This document shows positions 26,914-35,453 of a DNA stretch of 64,000 nt, piece by piece. The translations under genes and the position numbers were made by a program. This stretch comes from Acidimicrobiia bacterium (lineage in GTDB: Bacteria; Actinomycetota; Acidimicrobiia; Acidimicrobiales; SKKL01), in assembly GCA_041676705.1 (NCBI GenBank), contig JBAYRL010000002.1:62001-126000 (forward strand), written 5' to 3'. Each line of letters opens with the position of its first letter. Position 1 is the first letter of the stretch. The notes under the pieces are model-generated. The model worked only from the letters and a program-made list of their open reading frames with translations. It was not told the origin of the DNA and made no database searches.

Positions 26914-28272
26914 TTAGCGCCCACCTAAGGCCACATCACCTACCACCACTGAAGACATGCCAGTTCCGCCCGGCAGCCAGGTGAGGTCGTTACCGATCTC
27001 TTTTATGTCAAGCAACATGCGCTGCAGCGACCCGGCGATGCTAACTTCCCGTACCGCCTCGGCAAGTTCACCATTTCTGATCATCAGACCTTCAGCACCA
27101 ACTGAGAAGTCACCCGAAACTGGATTCACCCCGGAATGCAGGCCATTCATCGATCGAATAGCAAAACCCAGTTCAACCTCGGCTAATAGCTCGGCCGCGG
27201 GACGTGCGCCAGGCTCGATGGCCATCACCTGCACACCAGGCGAAGGCAACGAGCGTGAAGAACGAAGCGCGGAAGCAGTGGAGGGCCGCCCAGCTCGACG
27301 GCCCGTGGTGCCATCGTAAAGAAATCCACCTAACACACCGTTTTCAATCAGCACGTTGCGCCTAGTTGCCAAGCCCTCACCGTCGTGACTGTCGGCACCT
27401 AACGAACGACGATCGGTTGGGTCATCAACGAGGGTTAAAAGGGGTGAAGCTATGTTTTCACCAAGGCGTTCACCAAAAGGTGACCGACCCTTTAACACCA
27501 CATCGCCCGACAGTGTGCCTGCGATAATGCCCAACAACGTGGCGGCCATCTCGGGTTCTAAGAATAAGGTCAGACGTTGGGAAGAAACCGGTTTCCCGCC
27601 CAAAAGTTCCGTTGAACGTCGAATGGCATCGGCGATGACTTTCTCATCATCAATCTCGGTATGCACCCGAGCGGCGTCATGGCCAGAACCAGTGGCGGTG
27701 TCATCACCTTCACCGGCAATGGCACCAATAGCCAGCGAGCAACCAGTGCCCCGCGTGGCCAGTGCCAGCCCTTTGGTGGAGGCTAGGGCAAATTGTGAGG
27801 CGGAGTCGGACCAAATGGCAGTGCGAACGCTTCGAATACGCCGGTCGCCTTCACGCACCCGACGCTCCAGTTCGACTACTCGAGCGATTTTGTCGGCCTC
27901 AGGATAATCGAGCAGTTCTTCACGCCAGTGATCAATCTCGATAGCTTCAACACCATCGGGGTCGACCAATCCTGCAAATTCGTCAGCCGAGGTAAAACGT
28001 GCGTTGTCGCGAGCTTCAGCCAAGGTCTGTGACAACACGTCAGGCTCAATCGAACCAGCCGAAGCGAAACCTTCCCGCTGGTCACTGATCACCCGCACCC
28101 CAACCCCATGTGAGGTGGCGGAGGTGAACGATTCAACTTGGCCGCCGTGAACCCGAATGGTGGTACGGCGACCCTCTCCAATGGCTACCTCGACCTGTTC
28201 ATTCGGTTGTGCCTGAGCTACTAGCGCTTCCGCAATAGCCAGTAGGTCGGTCGGGTTGGCAACGCTGGTCAT
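26914..28272 (-). CDS. tldE: TldE/PmbA-like subunit of the TldD/E metalloprotease
   Basis: The protein shows the PmbA/TldE fold (TIRVHGGQVESFTSATSHGVGVRVISDQREGFASAG at the start, NVLIENGVLGGFLYDG and GDFSVGAEGLMIRNGELAEAVREVSIAG later). It lacks the zinc motif found in its partner, as expected for the inactive subunit. TldD/E hydrolyses unfolded peptides and matures some microcins and other modified peptides. The start overlaps the tldD stop by four bases, so the subunits are co-translated. The length of 452 residues is normal. Confidence 0.93.
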   Translation of the reverse strand: MTSVANPTDLLAIAEALVAQAQPNEQVEVAIGEGRRTTIRVHGGQVESFTSATSHGVGVRVISDQREGFASAGSIEPDVLSQTLAEARDNARFTSADEFAGLVDPDGVEAIEIDHWREELLDYPEADKIARVVELERRVREGDRRIRSVRTAIWSDSASQFALASTKGLALATRGTGCSLAIGAIAGEGDDTATGSGHDAARVHTEIDDEKVIADAIRRSTELLGGKPVSSQRLTLFLEPEMAATLLGIIAGTLSGDVVLKGRSPFGERLGENIASPLLTLVDDPTDRRSLGADSHDGEGLATRRNVLIENGVLGGFLYDGTTGRRAGRPSTASALRSSRSLPSPGVQVMAIEPGARPAAELLAEVELGFAIRSMNGLHSGVNPVSGDFSVGAEGLMIRNGELAEAVREVSIAGSLQRMLLDIKEIGNDLTWLPGGTGMSSVVVGDVALGGR

Positions 28273-29657
28273 GCCGCGGTGCCCCCAATGGTGAGGCTGG
28301 CCACCCGAAGCGTAGGTGTGCCATCACCTACGGGCACCCCTTGGCCGTCTTTGCCGCAGGTACCGGGGCTGCCCATCTCAAAATCATTGCCGAGGAGGTC
28401 AATTTGAGAAAGAACTTGCGGTCCATTGCCTATTAAGTTGCCATCACGCAATGGCGCGGTGATCTGGCCGTTTTCAATCAAGTAGGCCTCGGTCATACCG
28501 AATACAAAGTCGCCGGTGGCGGTGTTGACCTGACCGCCACCTAATTGGGCCACGAACACGCCGTGATCGGTGGCGGCGATGATATCAGCAGGATCGTCCT
28601 GGCCATTTTTGATGTAGGTATTGGTCATTCGCACCATTGGAAGATGTTGGTAGCTTTGACGGCGACCATTACCCGAGCTTTGACGTCCTTCTTTTTGGGC
28701 TCGGAGATAGTCCCACATGTAATCAGCCAAAACACCGTCTTCAATTAACACGTTTTCCGTGCCGGGATGGCCTTCATCGTCAATGTTGTAAAAGCCCCAC
28801 TCTTTGGCCATGGTGCCATCGTCCACCAAAGTCACCAGCGGCGTGGCAACCATTTCACCGCGCCTGTTGGCAAATACAGAAGCCTCTTTAGCTACCAAAT
28901 CGGCTTCTAGGCCATGCCCGCATGCCTCGTGAAAGAGCACCCCACCACCGCCTTTACCAATCACAACCGGCATCGAGCCGCTTGGAGCGGGCACCGCCTG
29001 AAGCTTGGTAAGGGCTCGATTGGCAGCACGACGGGCGAGCTCTTCGACGTCGTATTCATTAAACAATTCGAAACCAACAGTGTGACCAATAGATTCACGC
29101 CCGGTTTGTAGTCCCGTGTCTCCGTTCGCAACCGCTGTCACCGAAAACAAGGTTCTAACCTGATCATCGGTGGCGAAAAGCCCGTTGGAATTGGCCACCA
29201 AAATACGACGGCGGTTATCGCCATAGCGCACCATCACTTGGCTTATGGCTCCACCAGTAGCACGAGCCGCCTCGTTGGCCCGACCTAAAAGTTCGACCTT
29301 GGTAGCTTTGGCAACCGTCTCGGGCAGCACATCGGCCTTCGAACGACCATCAAACCTTGGCTCTAGGTCCACTTCTCGCACCCCACCGCCACCACCACGG
29401 GCAGCTTGGGCAGCCACTGAGGCGGCCTGGGTTAAACCGTTTTCGCTGAGATCGGATGTATGGGCGAAACCAGTGGTGTCGCCCACCACCACCCGAATAC
29501 CTGCACCCCGATCTCGACTCGACGAGATGTCTTCTATCCGCCCGTCATCGAAGGTGGCCCCGCTTGCTTGTCTATCTTCCACAAAGACTTCGGCAAACTC
29601 GGCACCTCGACTAAGTGCGGTAGCCAAGGTGCGTTCAACCAACGCCTCGTCGATCAT
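28269..29657 (-). CDS. tldD: TldD metalloprotease catalytic subunit
   Basis: The catalytic subunit of the TldD/E heterodimer. The zinc site HEACGH (HExxxH) is followed by GLEADLVAKEASVF. Further family blocks are RGAGIRVVVGDTTGFAHTS near the start and GEMVATPLVTLVDDGTMAKEWGFYNIDDEG. The length of 462 residues is typical. It precedes tldE with a four-base overlap. No modified-peptide cluster is visible nearby, so a general peptide-degrading role is more likely than dedicated toxin maturation. Confidence 0.95.
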   Translation of the reverse strand: MIDEALVERTLATALSRGAEFAEVFVEDRQASGATFDDGRIEDISSSRDRGAGIRVVVGDTTGFAHTSDLSENGLTQAASVAAQAARGGGGGVREVDLEPRFDGRSKADVLPETVAKATKVELLGRANEAARATGGAISQVMVRYGDNRRRILVANSNGLFATDDQVRTLFSVTAVANGDTGLQTGRESIGHTVGFELFNEYDVEELARRAANRALTKLQAVPAPSGSMPVVIGKGGGGVLFHEACGHGLEADLVAKEASVFANRRGEMVATPLVTLVDDGTMAKEWGFYNIDDEGHPGTENVLIEDGVLADYMWDYLRAQKEGRQSSGNGRRQSYQHLPMVRMTNTYIKNGQDDPADIIAATDHGVFVAQLGGGQVNTATGDFVFGMTEAYLIENGQITAPLRDGNLIGNGPQVLSQIDLLGNDFEMGSPGTCGKDGQGVPVGDGTPTLRVASLTIGGTAA

Positions 29658-29711
29658 GCCTTTACCTACAGTCCTTTTGAAATACGGTCCATCACGACAA
29701 AAAGATGCAGC

Positions 29712-32084
29712 TTATCCAAGCAGAACTTTCTTGTCCGGCACCTGGTTCCGGGCTGCTACTTCACCATATAGGGTGGTGCGCTGGCGCAGGCTTCGGCCCA
29801 GTGGTGCCACAATGGCGGCAAATTCTTCTTCGGTTAGGGCCTGGCCATGTTCGGCGCCAGCTGCCCGCGAAATGTTTTCGTCAATCAGCGTTCCACCGAG
29901 ATCATTGCATCCTGCCTGGAGCAATTGCTGAACGCCCGTTACGCCAATCTTCACCCAGCTGGCCTGCACGTTGTCGATCAGACCGTGATAGGCAATGCGC
30001 GCCACTGAGTGCATCAGCAAGGTTTCACGGAAGGTTGGACCACGCCGGGCTTTACGCTGCAGATAAATAGGTGAGGCCATATGCACAAACGGCAAGCCCA
30101 CAAATTCGGTAAAGCCCCCCGTTTGTTTCTGTAAATCACGAGTCACTAAGAAGTGGCGGACCCAGCTTTCAGGCTGTTCTACCGCTCCGAACATGATGGT
30201 GATGTTGGAACGCAAACCCACTTCATGGGCGGTCTTGTGGGCGTAAAGCCACTCTTCGGTGTTGATCTTGTCGGGGCAGAGAACCTCGCGTACCGGATCA
30301 TCCAAAATTTCGGCTGCTGTACCGGGCAAAGTCTTGAGTCCGGCGTCCATCAAACGGCGTAGATAATCGGCGAGTGGCTCTTCGTTCCGTTTCGCCCCTT
30401 CTGTCACTTCAAGGGCTGTGAATCCGTGAATATGGATGTCGGGAGCGACGGCAGAAACAGCTTTCGCGACATCAATGTAGTAGTCACCGTCGAAATCGGG
30501 GTGGATTCCACCTTGCAAGCAGACTTCGGTTGCACCCATGCCCACTGCCTCCACCACCCGGTCGGCCATCTCCTCGAGTGTAAGAAGGTATGGCTTACCG
30601 CGAAGGTTGAGTGAAAGCGGGCCCTTCGAAAAACCACAGAAACGACACTTAAAGGTGCACACGTTGGTGTAGTTGATATTGCGGTTCTTGACGAAGGTCA
30701 CCGTGTCGCCAACAACCTGACGGCGTAGATCGTCTGCGAACGCTGCTACCGCTGCGACTTCGTTACCACGGGCACGAAACAGGGTCAGAAGTTCGTCGAA
30801 GCCCGGTTCTTGGCCTAAACGAACTCCCTCGAGAACCTCAGCCACCGGACCATGTAGCGCTGGTTTCGCCGGAACCAGAATCGGCGCCGAAGCATTAGCG
30901 CCCGAATACCACGACGACGAACGGTTTTCTACTTCGACGTCAGCCCCTGAACCGACATGCATTTTATCGCGAGTGCGTTCTGGCCAATGCGAGCCACCAC
31001 CATCTAGAGCTAAACCGTCAGCGTCGCTGCGATCCAGCACCGCAAAGCGGAGCTTCTCATCGAACCAACGGGTTGGGTCAAGTACGAACTCACGGTGAGC
31101 CGTGAGGCGGGGTGCAACCGTGAAGCCAGCGGCTTCGGTCACGTCCGTCAGCTTGTCGAGCGCTGGCCAAGGCCGCTCCGGGTTCACATGGTCAGCAGTG
31201 ATAGGCGAAACACCACCCCAATCATCAATGCCAGCTTCGATTAGCTGCCCAAAATCGTCGGCCAGATTCGGTGGCGCTTGGAGATGCACATCTGGTGGCA
31301 GAATAATTCGAGCCAAGGCAATGGCTCGTAGATGCTCTTGTGGCGGGCAAGCTTCGTGACGCCACATAGCGGTGCCAGGCTTGGGCAAAAAGTTTTGCAC
31401 AATGACTTCCTGGATGTGACCAAATTGGCGATGAATGTCGGCAATGGCCATGAGGGCCTCAACACGGTCAGCCTCGTTTTCGCCAATGCCCACCAAAATA
31501 CCAGTGGTGAAGGGTATTTGAAGTTCTCCCGCCCAGCGCAAAGTATCTAGTCGACGCTGAGGCACCTTGTCTGGCGAACCCCGGTGGGCATCGAGATCGT
31601 CGCGCAATGACTCAACCATCATCCCCTGCGATGGACTGACACCGCGCAACAGCGCCAGCTCATCACGATACAAAGCACCAGCGTTAGCATGAGGCAGCAG
31701 GCCGGTTTCGTAAAGCACCAGTTCAGCCATAGCGGCCACATATTCGATGGTTGAACCGTAGCCATGGTCAGCCAACCATTCCTTGGCTATTGGATAACGC
31801 TCTTCGGGCCGTTCGCCCAACGTAAACAATGCCTCATGACAGCCTTGCTCAGTGCCGGACTTGGCAATTGCCAGCACCTCGTCGGGAGTCAGATACGGCG
31901 ATTCCAAGCGAGCTGGCGGTTGAGCAAAGGTGCAATAACCGCACTTGTCGCGACACAACATGGTGAGTGGAATGAAAACCTTGGGTGAATAAGTTATACG
32001 GTTTCCGAATAACTCGTCTCGTAAGTCGCTCGCTGCGCTCAGGAGGTCGTCGGTAGGGAGGTTGAGAAGGTCACTGGGTTCCAT
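29712..32084 (-). CDS. fbiC: FO synthase FbiC (fused CofG and CofH radical SAM domains)
   Basis: FO synthase builds the deazaflavin core of coenzyme F420 from tyrosine and a flavin precursor. Two radical SAM domains are fused in one chain: the CofG part first (CRDKCGYCTF near residue 46) and the CofH part second (CTFKCRFCGF in the middle). This fusion is the actinobacterial form. The frame opens at 32168, but ATG 32084 has GGAG four bases upstream, avoids overlapping the HxlR gene and gives about 790 residues. It shows that the organism makes F420. No other F420 gene lies in the window. Confidence 0.96.
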   Translation of the reverse strand: MEPSDLLNLPTDDLLSAASDLRDELFGNRITYSPKVFIPLTMLCRDKCGYCTFAQPPARLESPYLTPDEVLAIAKSGTEQGCHEALFTLGERPEERYPIAKEWLADHGYGSTIEYVAAMAELVLYETGLLPHANAGALYRDELALLRGVSPSQGMMVESLRDDLDAHRGSPDKVPQRRLDTLRWAGELQIPFTTGILVGIGENEADRVEALMAIADIHRQFGHIQEVIVQNFLPKPGTAMWRHEACPPQEHLRAIALARIILPPDVHLQAPPNLADDFGQLIEAGIDDWGGVSPITADHVNPERPWPALDKLTDVTEAAGFTVAPRLTAHREFVLDPTRWFDEKLRFAVLDRSDADGLALDGGGSHWPERTRDKMHVGSGADVEVENRSSSWYSGANASAPILVPAKPALHGPVAEVLEGVRLGQEPGFDELLTLFRARGNEVAAVAAFADDLRRQVVGDTVTFVKNRNINYTNVCTFKCRFCGFSKGPLSLNLRGKPYLLTLEEMADRVVEAVGMGATEVCLQGGIHPDFDGDYYIDVAKAVSAVAPDIHIHGFTALEVTEGAKRNEEPLADYLRRLMDAGLKTLPGTAAEILDDPVREVLCPDKINTEEWLYAHKTAHEVGLRSNITIMFGAVEQPESWVRHFLVTRDLQKQTGGFTEFVGLPFVHMASPIYLQRKARRGPTFRETLLMHSVARIAYHGLIDNVQASWVKIGVTGVQQLLQAGCNDLGGTLIDENISRAAGAEHGQALTEEEFAAIVAPLGRSLRQRTTLYGEVAARNQVPDKKVLLG

Positions 32085-32094
32085 TGGTCTCCAA

Positions 32095-32550
32095 TTACGC
32101 AGTGTTAGGGTACTTCGCACCCGGTCCTGGCCGAGAGCGGATCTGTCCGGGAGGTACCACGACCTCACAGGTTGGGCAACGAGGCTGGGGTTCGATGGGG
32201 GTACCGCATTGCTCGTGAATTAGCTCTACTGGGGCACCATGATCGGCATACCAGCGATCGCCCCAGGCCATCAACGAGATCAGCGCCGGTGATAGATCGG
32301 CCCCTTTGCGGGTAAGGCGGTATTCATATCGCAAAGGTCGCTGCTCGTATGGAACCTTTTCTATTAGTCCATGCGCGACCAGCTTGCCTAAGCGATCGGT
32401 CAACAAATTACGAGCAATACCCAGATCGCTTTGCAGCTCACTGAAGCGATATACCCCCCGAAACAAGTCGCGCAGAACTAGCAAGGTCCAGCGATCGCCT
32501 ACCACGTCGAGAGTGGCGGCGATCGAACAGGATTGCTCTATCGGTCCCAC
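32095..32550 (-). CDS. HxlR-family transcriptional regulator
   Basis: A winged-helix regulator with the family N terminus CSIAATLDVVGDRWTLLVLRDLFRGVYRFSEL. The recognition helix follows (IARNLLTDRLGKLVAHGLIEKVPY), then the wing (LRYEYRLTRKGADL). The Cys near residue 8 is the redox-sensitive position in some members. The C terminus (CGTPIEPQPRCPTCEV) resembles a small zinc knuckle found in many actinobacterial HxlR proteins. It lies ten bases upstream of fbiC on the same strand and may regulate its own transcript. A TAGCCT box lies eight bases before its GTG start. Confidence 0.9.
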   Translation of the reverse strand: MGPIEQSCSIAATLDVVGDRWTLLVLRDLFRGVYRFSELQSDLGIARNLLTDRLGKLVAHGLIEKVPYEQRPLRYEYRLTRKGADLSPALISLMAWGDRWYADHGAPVELIHEQCGTPIEPQPRCPTCEVVVPPGQIRSRPGPGAKYPNTA

Positions 32551-32645
32551 GAGGGGCCAGGCTACGCTGAGCGAGTTTAAAATTGCAACTCACTCTTGCT
32601 AACTCATAGTTACAGCAATTTCCTCAACAGTGGCGCTTGGATTGT

Positions 32646-33455
32646 TTACAAGGTGGGGGCGGCGATCGCTATTGGCTCATTGAGGTCGAACCACCGCAGG
32701 TAATAGTTCATCTCGACCAGCTGATCAGATGGCTCGCCTAATGCTTCGGCCACAGCGTTAAAGTTCGACTCGACTCGCAAATCCGTAATGTAACCCTCTT
32801 CATCAAGCCATGCCTTATAAGTGAAAAGACGTTCCATGAGCTTCGGGTCTGCCAGGGCCGAGATGCCGCCCAGATCTGCAGGTGCTGCCAAATAACCTGA
32901 ATAGAAGCGCTGATCTCCCAATAGATCGACCACGCCCGACTCTTCAACGGTGATCTTCGACATCATCTCAAAGACCCCTTCAAACTGGCCGAGCAAAGCG
33001 CTTCGAACATCATCTTGCGACGAGTCCTCGGCCAACAACTGCCACTCATCATCAAAACGTGCCCGAACCCAGGTTTGGTCAGCCACCATTCGCACATGCA
33101 GGATTTCGGGCTGCAACTCGCCGGGTAGGTCCTCATCAAGACCTGACATCATTGCCAACGACGTTGATAGATCCATATAAAGCTCGGCAGCCTGGTTCGG
33201 GTTATCAAATGAGCCCAGCAATGTAGTTTCATAAGGCCCTAACTGACCCTGATCGCTATCCACGTTGATTAACAAGGTGAACTCATAGCGGCCAGATGTC
33301 GCTGAGCGGGTTTTCCACATGGCTGCCTGCACTTCTTTTTCAAGCTGAGCGCTAGCCTCATGTGATGGGGTCCCTGCAGCGCAGGCCACCATAACTAAAC
33401 TCAAAACGACGCATGCGAAAGTAGAACTAACACGAAAAATAAGAGAACGGTTCAC
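32646..33455 (-). CDS. Putative lipoprotein, LppX/LprAFG-like
   Basis: The GTG at 33455 is the likely start because AGGAG lies five bases upstream; the longer frame to 33548 has no signal. The N terminus is a lipoprotein signal ending in VMVACAAG. The mature 250 residues alternate strands and turns (SGRYEFTLLINVDSDQ, LYMDLSTSLAMMSG, LHVRMVADQTWVRARFDDEWQLLAED) in the manner of LppX/LprG-type lipid-binding lipoproteins, which are built like half a barrel. A role in carrying lipids to the cell surface is possible, but only the fold pattern supports it. It is divergent from the flippase gene. Confidence 0.7.
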   Translation of the reverse strand: MNRSLIFRVSSTFACVVLSLVMVACAAGTPSHEASAQLEKEVQAAMWKTRSATSGRYEFTLLINVDSDQGQLGPYETTLLGSFDNPNQAAELYMDLSTSLAMMSGLDEDLPGELQPEILHVRMVADQTWVRARFDDEWQLLAEDSSQDDVRSALLGQFEGVFEMMSKITVEESGVVDLLGDQRFYSGYLAAPADLGGISALADPKLMERLFTYKAWLDEEGYITDLRVESNFNAVAEALGEPSDQLVEMNYYLRWFDLNEPIAIAAPTL

Positions 33456-33594
33456 CCAAACTCCTGCGGTTGAATCACAAGTAACCAAATCGGAGTCGGG
33501 CTTAACCGACGATGGTGACAGAATGGTCGATCTCGGCCACAAAAACAAGCACCATTTATGTAGTTGCCGCTAAAGGCCGCCGGCCGGAGCCCTC

Positions 33595-34590
33595 ATGAAC
33601 AACCCAAGAAAACAAAAAACACGCAACGCCTTGGTTCTGGCAACAAGAAGCGTTGTCAGCCTCGGGCTCTTGGGCATTCTCTTTTTCAAAGTCGCGTCGG
33701 TCGATCTATCCCAAGCAATTCCCCCGTGGCGACCTTCGAACGGGTTGTGGTTGGGCGGCGCCGCGGTGCTCACGTTTGTAGCGATTGGCATTTCGGCCGT
33801 GCGTTGGTACCAAGTGCTAAATGCACTAGGTGTGCACTCACGTTGGCAGCACCTTTTCTCGCACTGCCTGGCCGGACAATTTATTTCCAACGTATTACCC
33901 ACCACTATCGGCGGCGACGTGATCCGTGTCTCGCGGCTTTCGCGAGAAACCGGACGCGATTCCACCACCTTTGCCTCGGTAGTTTTGGAAAGACTAAGCG
34001 GCTGGATCGTGTTACCACTAACAACGTTTTTGGGTTTGGCATTGAACCCTGGTTTACGACATTTGGGCCGGGCCACCTGGCTCGCACTTGGCGTGGCTAT
34101 TGCCACCCTTATTGGCCTGGTACTCATAACCGTGGTCGTCGCTGACCCCCGAGTGCTCGGTCGTTTCACCGACTCTGCGGGCTGGCAGCGCTTTCTCGGC
34201 GCAATCCACCTAGGGATCGACGAGTTGCGGCGCAAACCGGCGGCCGCGTTGTCTGTATTGGCAGCTGGTCTGGGCTATCAATTGGTGCTTATCAGCGCCG
34301 CTTTGATGGCGGCATCGGCACTACATATTAAAGAGGTCGGGCCAACCGCGCTGTTGACGTTTATGCCCGCCGTTTTAATCATCCAGGTTCTGCCGATTGG
34401 AATTTCTGGTCTCGGAATCCGTGAGGCAGCCTTTGTATTGTTTTTAGGTCCACTTGGGGTCCCGGCAGAACAAGCGATCGCGCTGGGCCTATTGTTGTAC
34501 CTATTAAACCTGGTCACATCACTTCCCGGCGCTGGCTCTTTCGCTTTCGGGAATCGCAAAACAGCCTCCACAGTAAGCGGCGCAGCTTGA
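33595..34590 (+). CDS. Flippase-like membrane protein (AglD/YbhN, LPG-synthase TM family)
   Basis: A 331-residue polytopic protein of the lysylphosphatidylglycerol synthase transmembrane family, without the catalytic domain. Family marks are RWYQVLNALG, the loop FISNVLPTTIGGDVIRVSRLS, ASVVLERLSGW and the late PIGISGLGIREAAFVLFLGPLG. Relatives are proposed to flip or modify membrane lipids and lipid-linked sugars. GGAG lies five to six bases before the ATG. Its stop overlaps the TTG that may start the PAP2 gene, and dxs follows, forming a three-gene lipid operon. Confidence 0.85.
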   Translation: MNNPRKQKTRNALVLATRSVVSLGLLGILFFKVASVDLSQAIPPWRPSNGLWLGGAAVLTFVAIGISAVRWYQVLNALGVHSRWQHLFSHCLAGQFISNVLPTTIGGDVIRVSRLSRETGRDSTTFASVVLERLSGWIVLPLTTFLGLALNPGLRHLGRATWLALGVAIATLIGLVLITVVVADPRVLGRFTDSAGWQRFLGAIHLGIDELRRKPAAALSVLAAGLGYQLVLISAALMAASALHIKEVGPTALLTFMPAVLIIQVLPIGISGLGIREAAFVLFLGPLGVPAEQAIALGLLLYLLNLVTSLPGAGSFAFGNRKTASTVSGAA

Positions 34591-35432
34591 ACATGGTGAA
34601 TGCTAGAGAAGAAGAACCTCCCAGCCCCGCTGAAGTAAAACATCTACACGCCACCCGGCTGCGGTGGTGGCGCGAAGTGTTGTACATCGCCATCTTTTAC
34701 GGTATTTACACCTGGACCCGGAACCAGTTCGGATCGGCTTCGGTTGACAGCACCATTGCCCACAACCATGCGCTCTGGATAATAAGCGCAGAAAAGGCCA
34801 TCGGTTTTTTTATTGAACCCGGATTTCAACAACATTTTCTGGGCTGGAAATTTTTCATCCAATTTTGGAACGTGTTCTACGGAACCTTCCATTTTGTCGT
34901 CACCGGCGGTGTGTTGGCCTGGCTTTTTGCCCGTTACCGCCACGACTATTCAGTCTGGCGAAACACGCTGGCCTTCACCACCGCCTTGGCCTTAGTAGGT
35001 TTCAGCCTGTTTCCGTTAATGCCACCTCGGTTGCTCTCTGCTGACGATGACGAGTTCGGCGCCGGTCACGGAAATCCCCATTTCCAAGATGACTACGGTT
35101 TCGTTGACACCCTGGCCGAGTACGGCGGTCTATGGTCATTCAACGAAGGGGCCATGGCGAAAGTTTCAAACCAATACGCTGCCATGCCTAGCTTGCATTT
35201 CGCCTGGTCATCATGGTGTGTGGCCGGCACTTGGGGCCGAATTAGACGGCGTTGGCTGCGAGCTTTAACACTTTTATACCCAGCGGCGACCCTGTTTGCC
35301 ATAGTGGTGACCGCCAACCACTTTTGGCTAGATGCGGTGGGCGGGGCCATAGTCTTAGGCGTTGGGTGGTACCTTGGGAACAAGTTTACGGACTGGACCG
35401 AAAGACGAATTCTTGCCCAAACCACGGTTTGA
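34587..35432 (+). CDS. PAP2-superfamily membrane phosphatase/transferase (inositol phosphotransferase-like)
   Basis: A membrane protein of 281 residues with about six hydrophobic segments. The catalytic region has AMPSLHFAWSSW, and the last motif is VTANHFWLDAVGG. This is the pattern of the PAP2_3 group, related to fungal inositol-phosphorylceramide synthase and to actinobacterial phosphatidylinositol-type enzymes. It probably transfers or removes a phospho head group on the outer face of the membrane. The start is TTG 34587, overlapping the flippase stop, or ATG 34593. The exact substrate is unknown. Confidence 0.85.
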   Translation: MNMVNAREEEPPSPAEVKHLHATRLRWWREVLYIAIFYGIYTWTRNQFGSASVDSTIAHNHALWIISAEKAIGFFIEPGFQQHFLGWKFFIQFWNVFYGTFHFVVTGGVLAWLFARYRHDYSVWRNTLAFTTALALVGFSLFPLMPPRLLSADDDEFGAGHGNPHFQDDYGFVDTLAEYGGLWSFNEGAMAKVSNQYAAMPSLHFAWSSWCVAGTWGRIRRRWLRALTLLYPAATLFAIVVTANHFWLDAVGGAIVLGVGWYLGNKFTDWTERRILAQTTV

Positions 35433-35453
35433 CGGCACCTTGACGGAAGGGAC

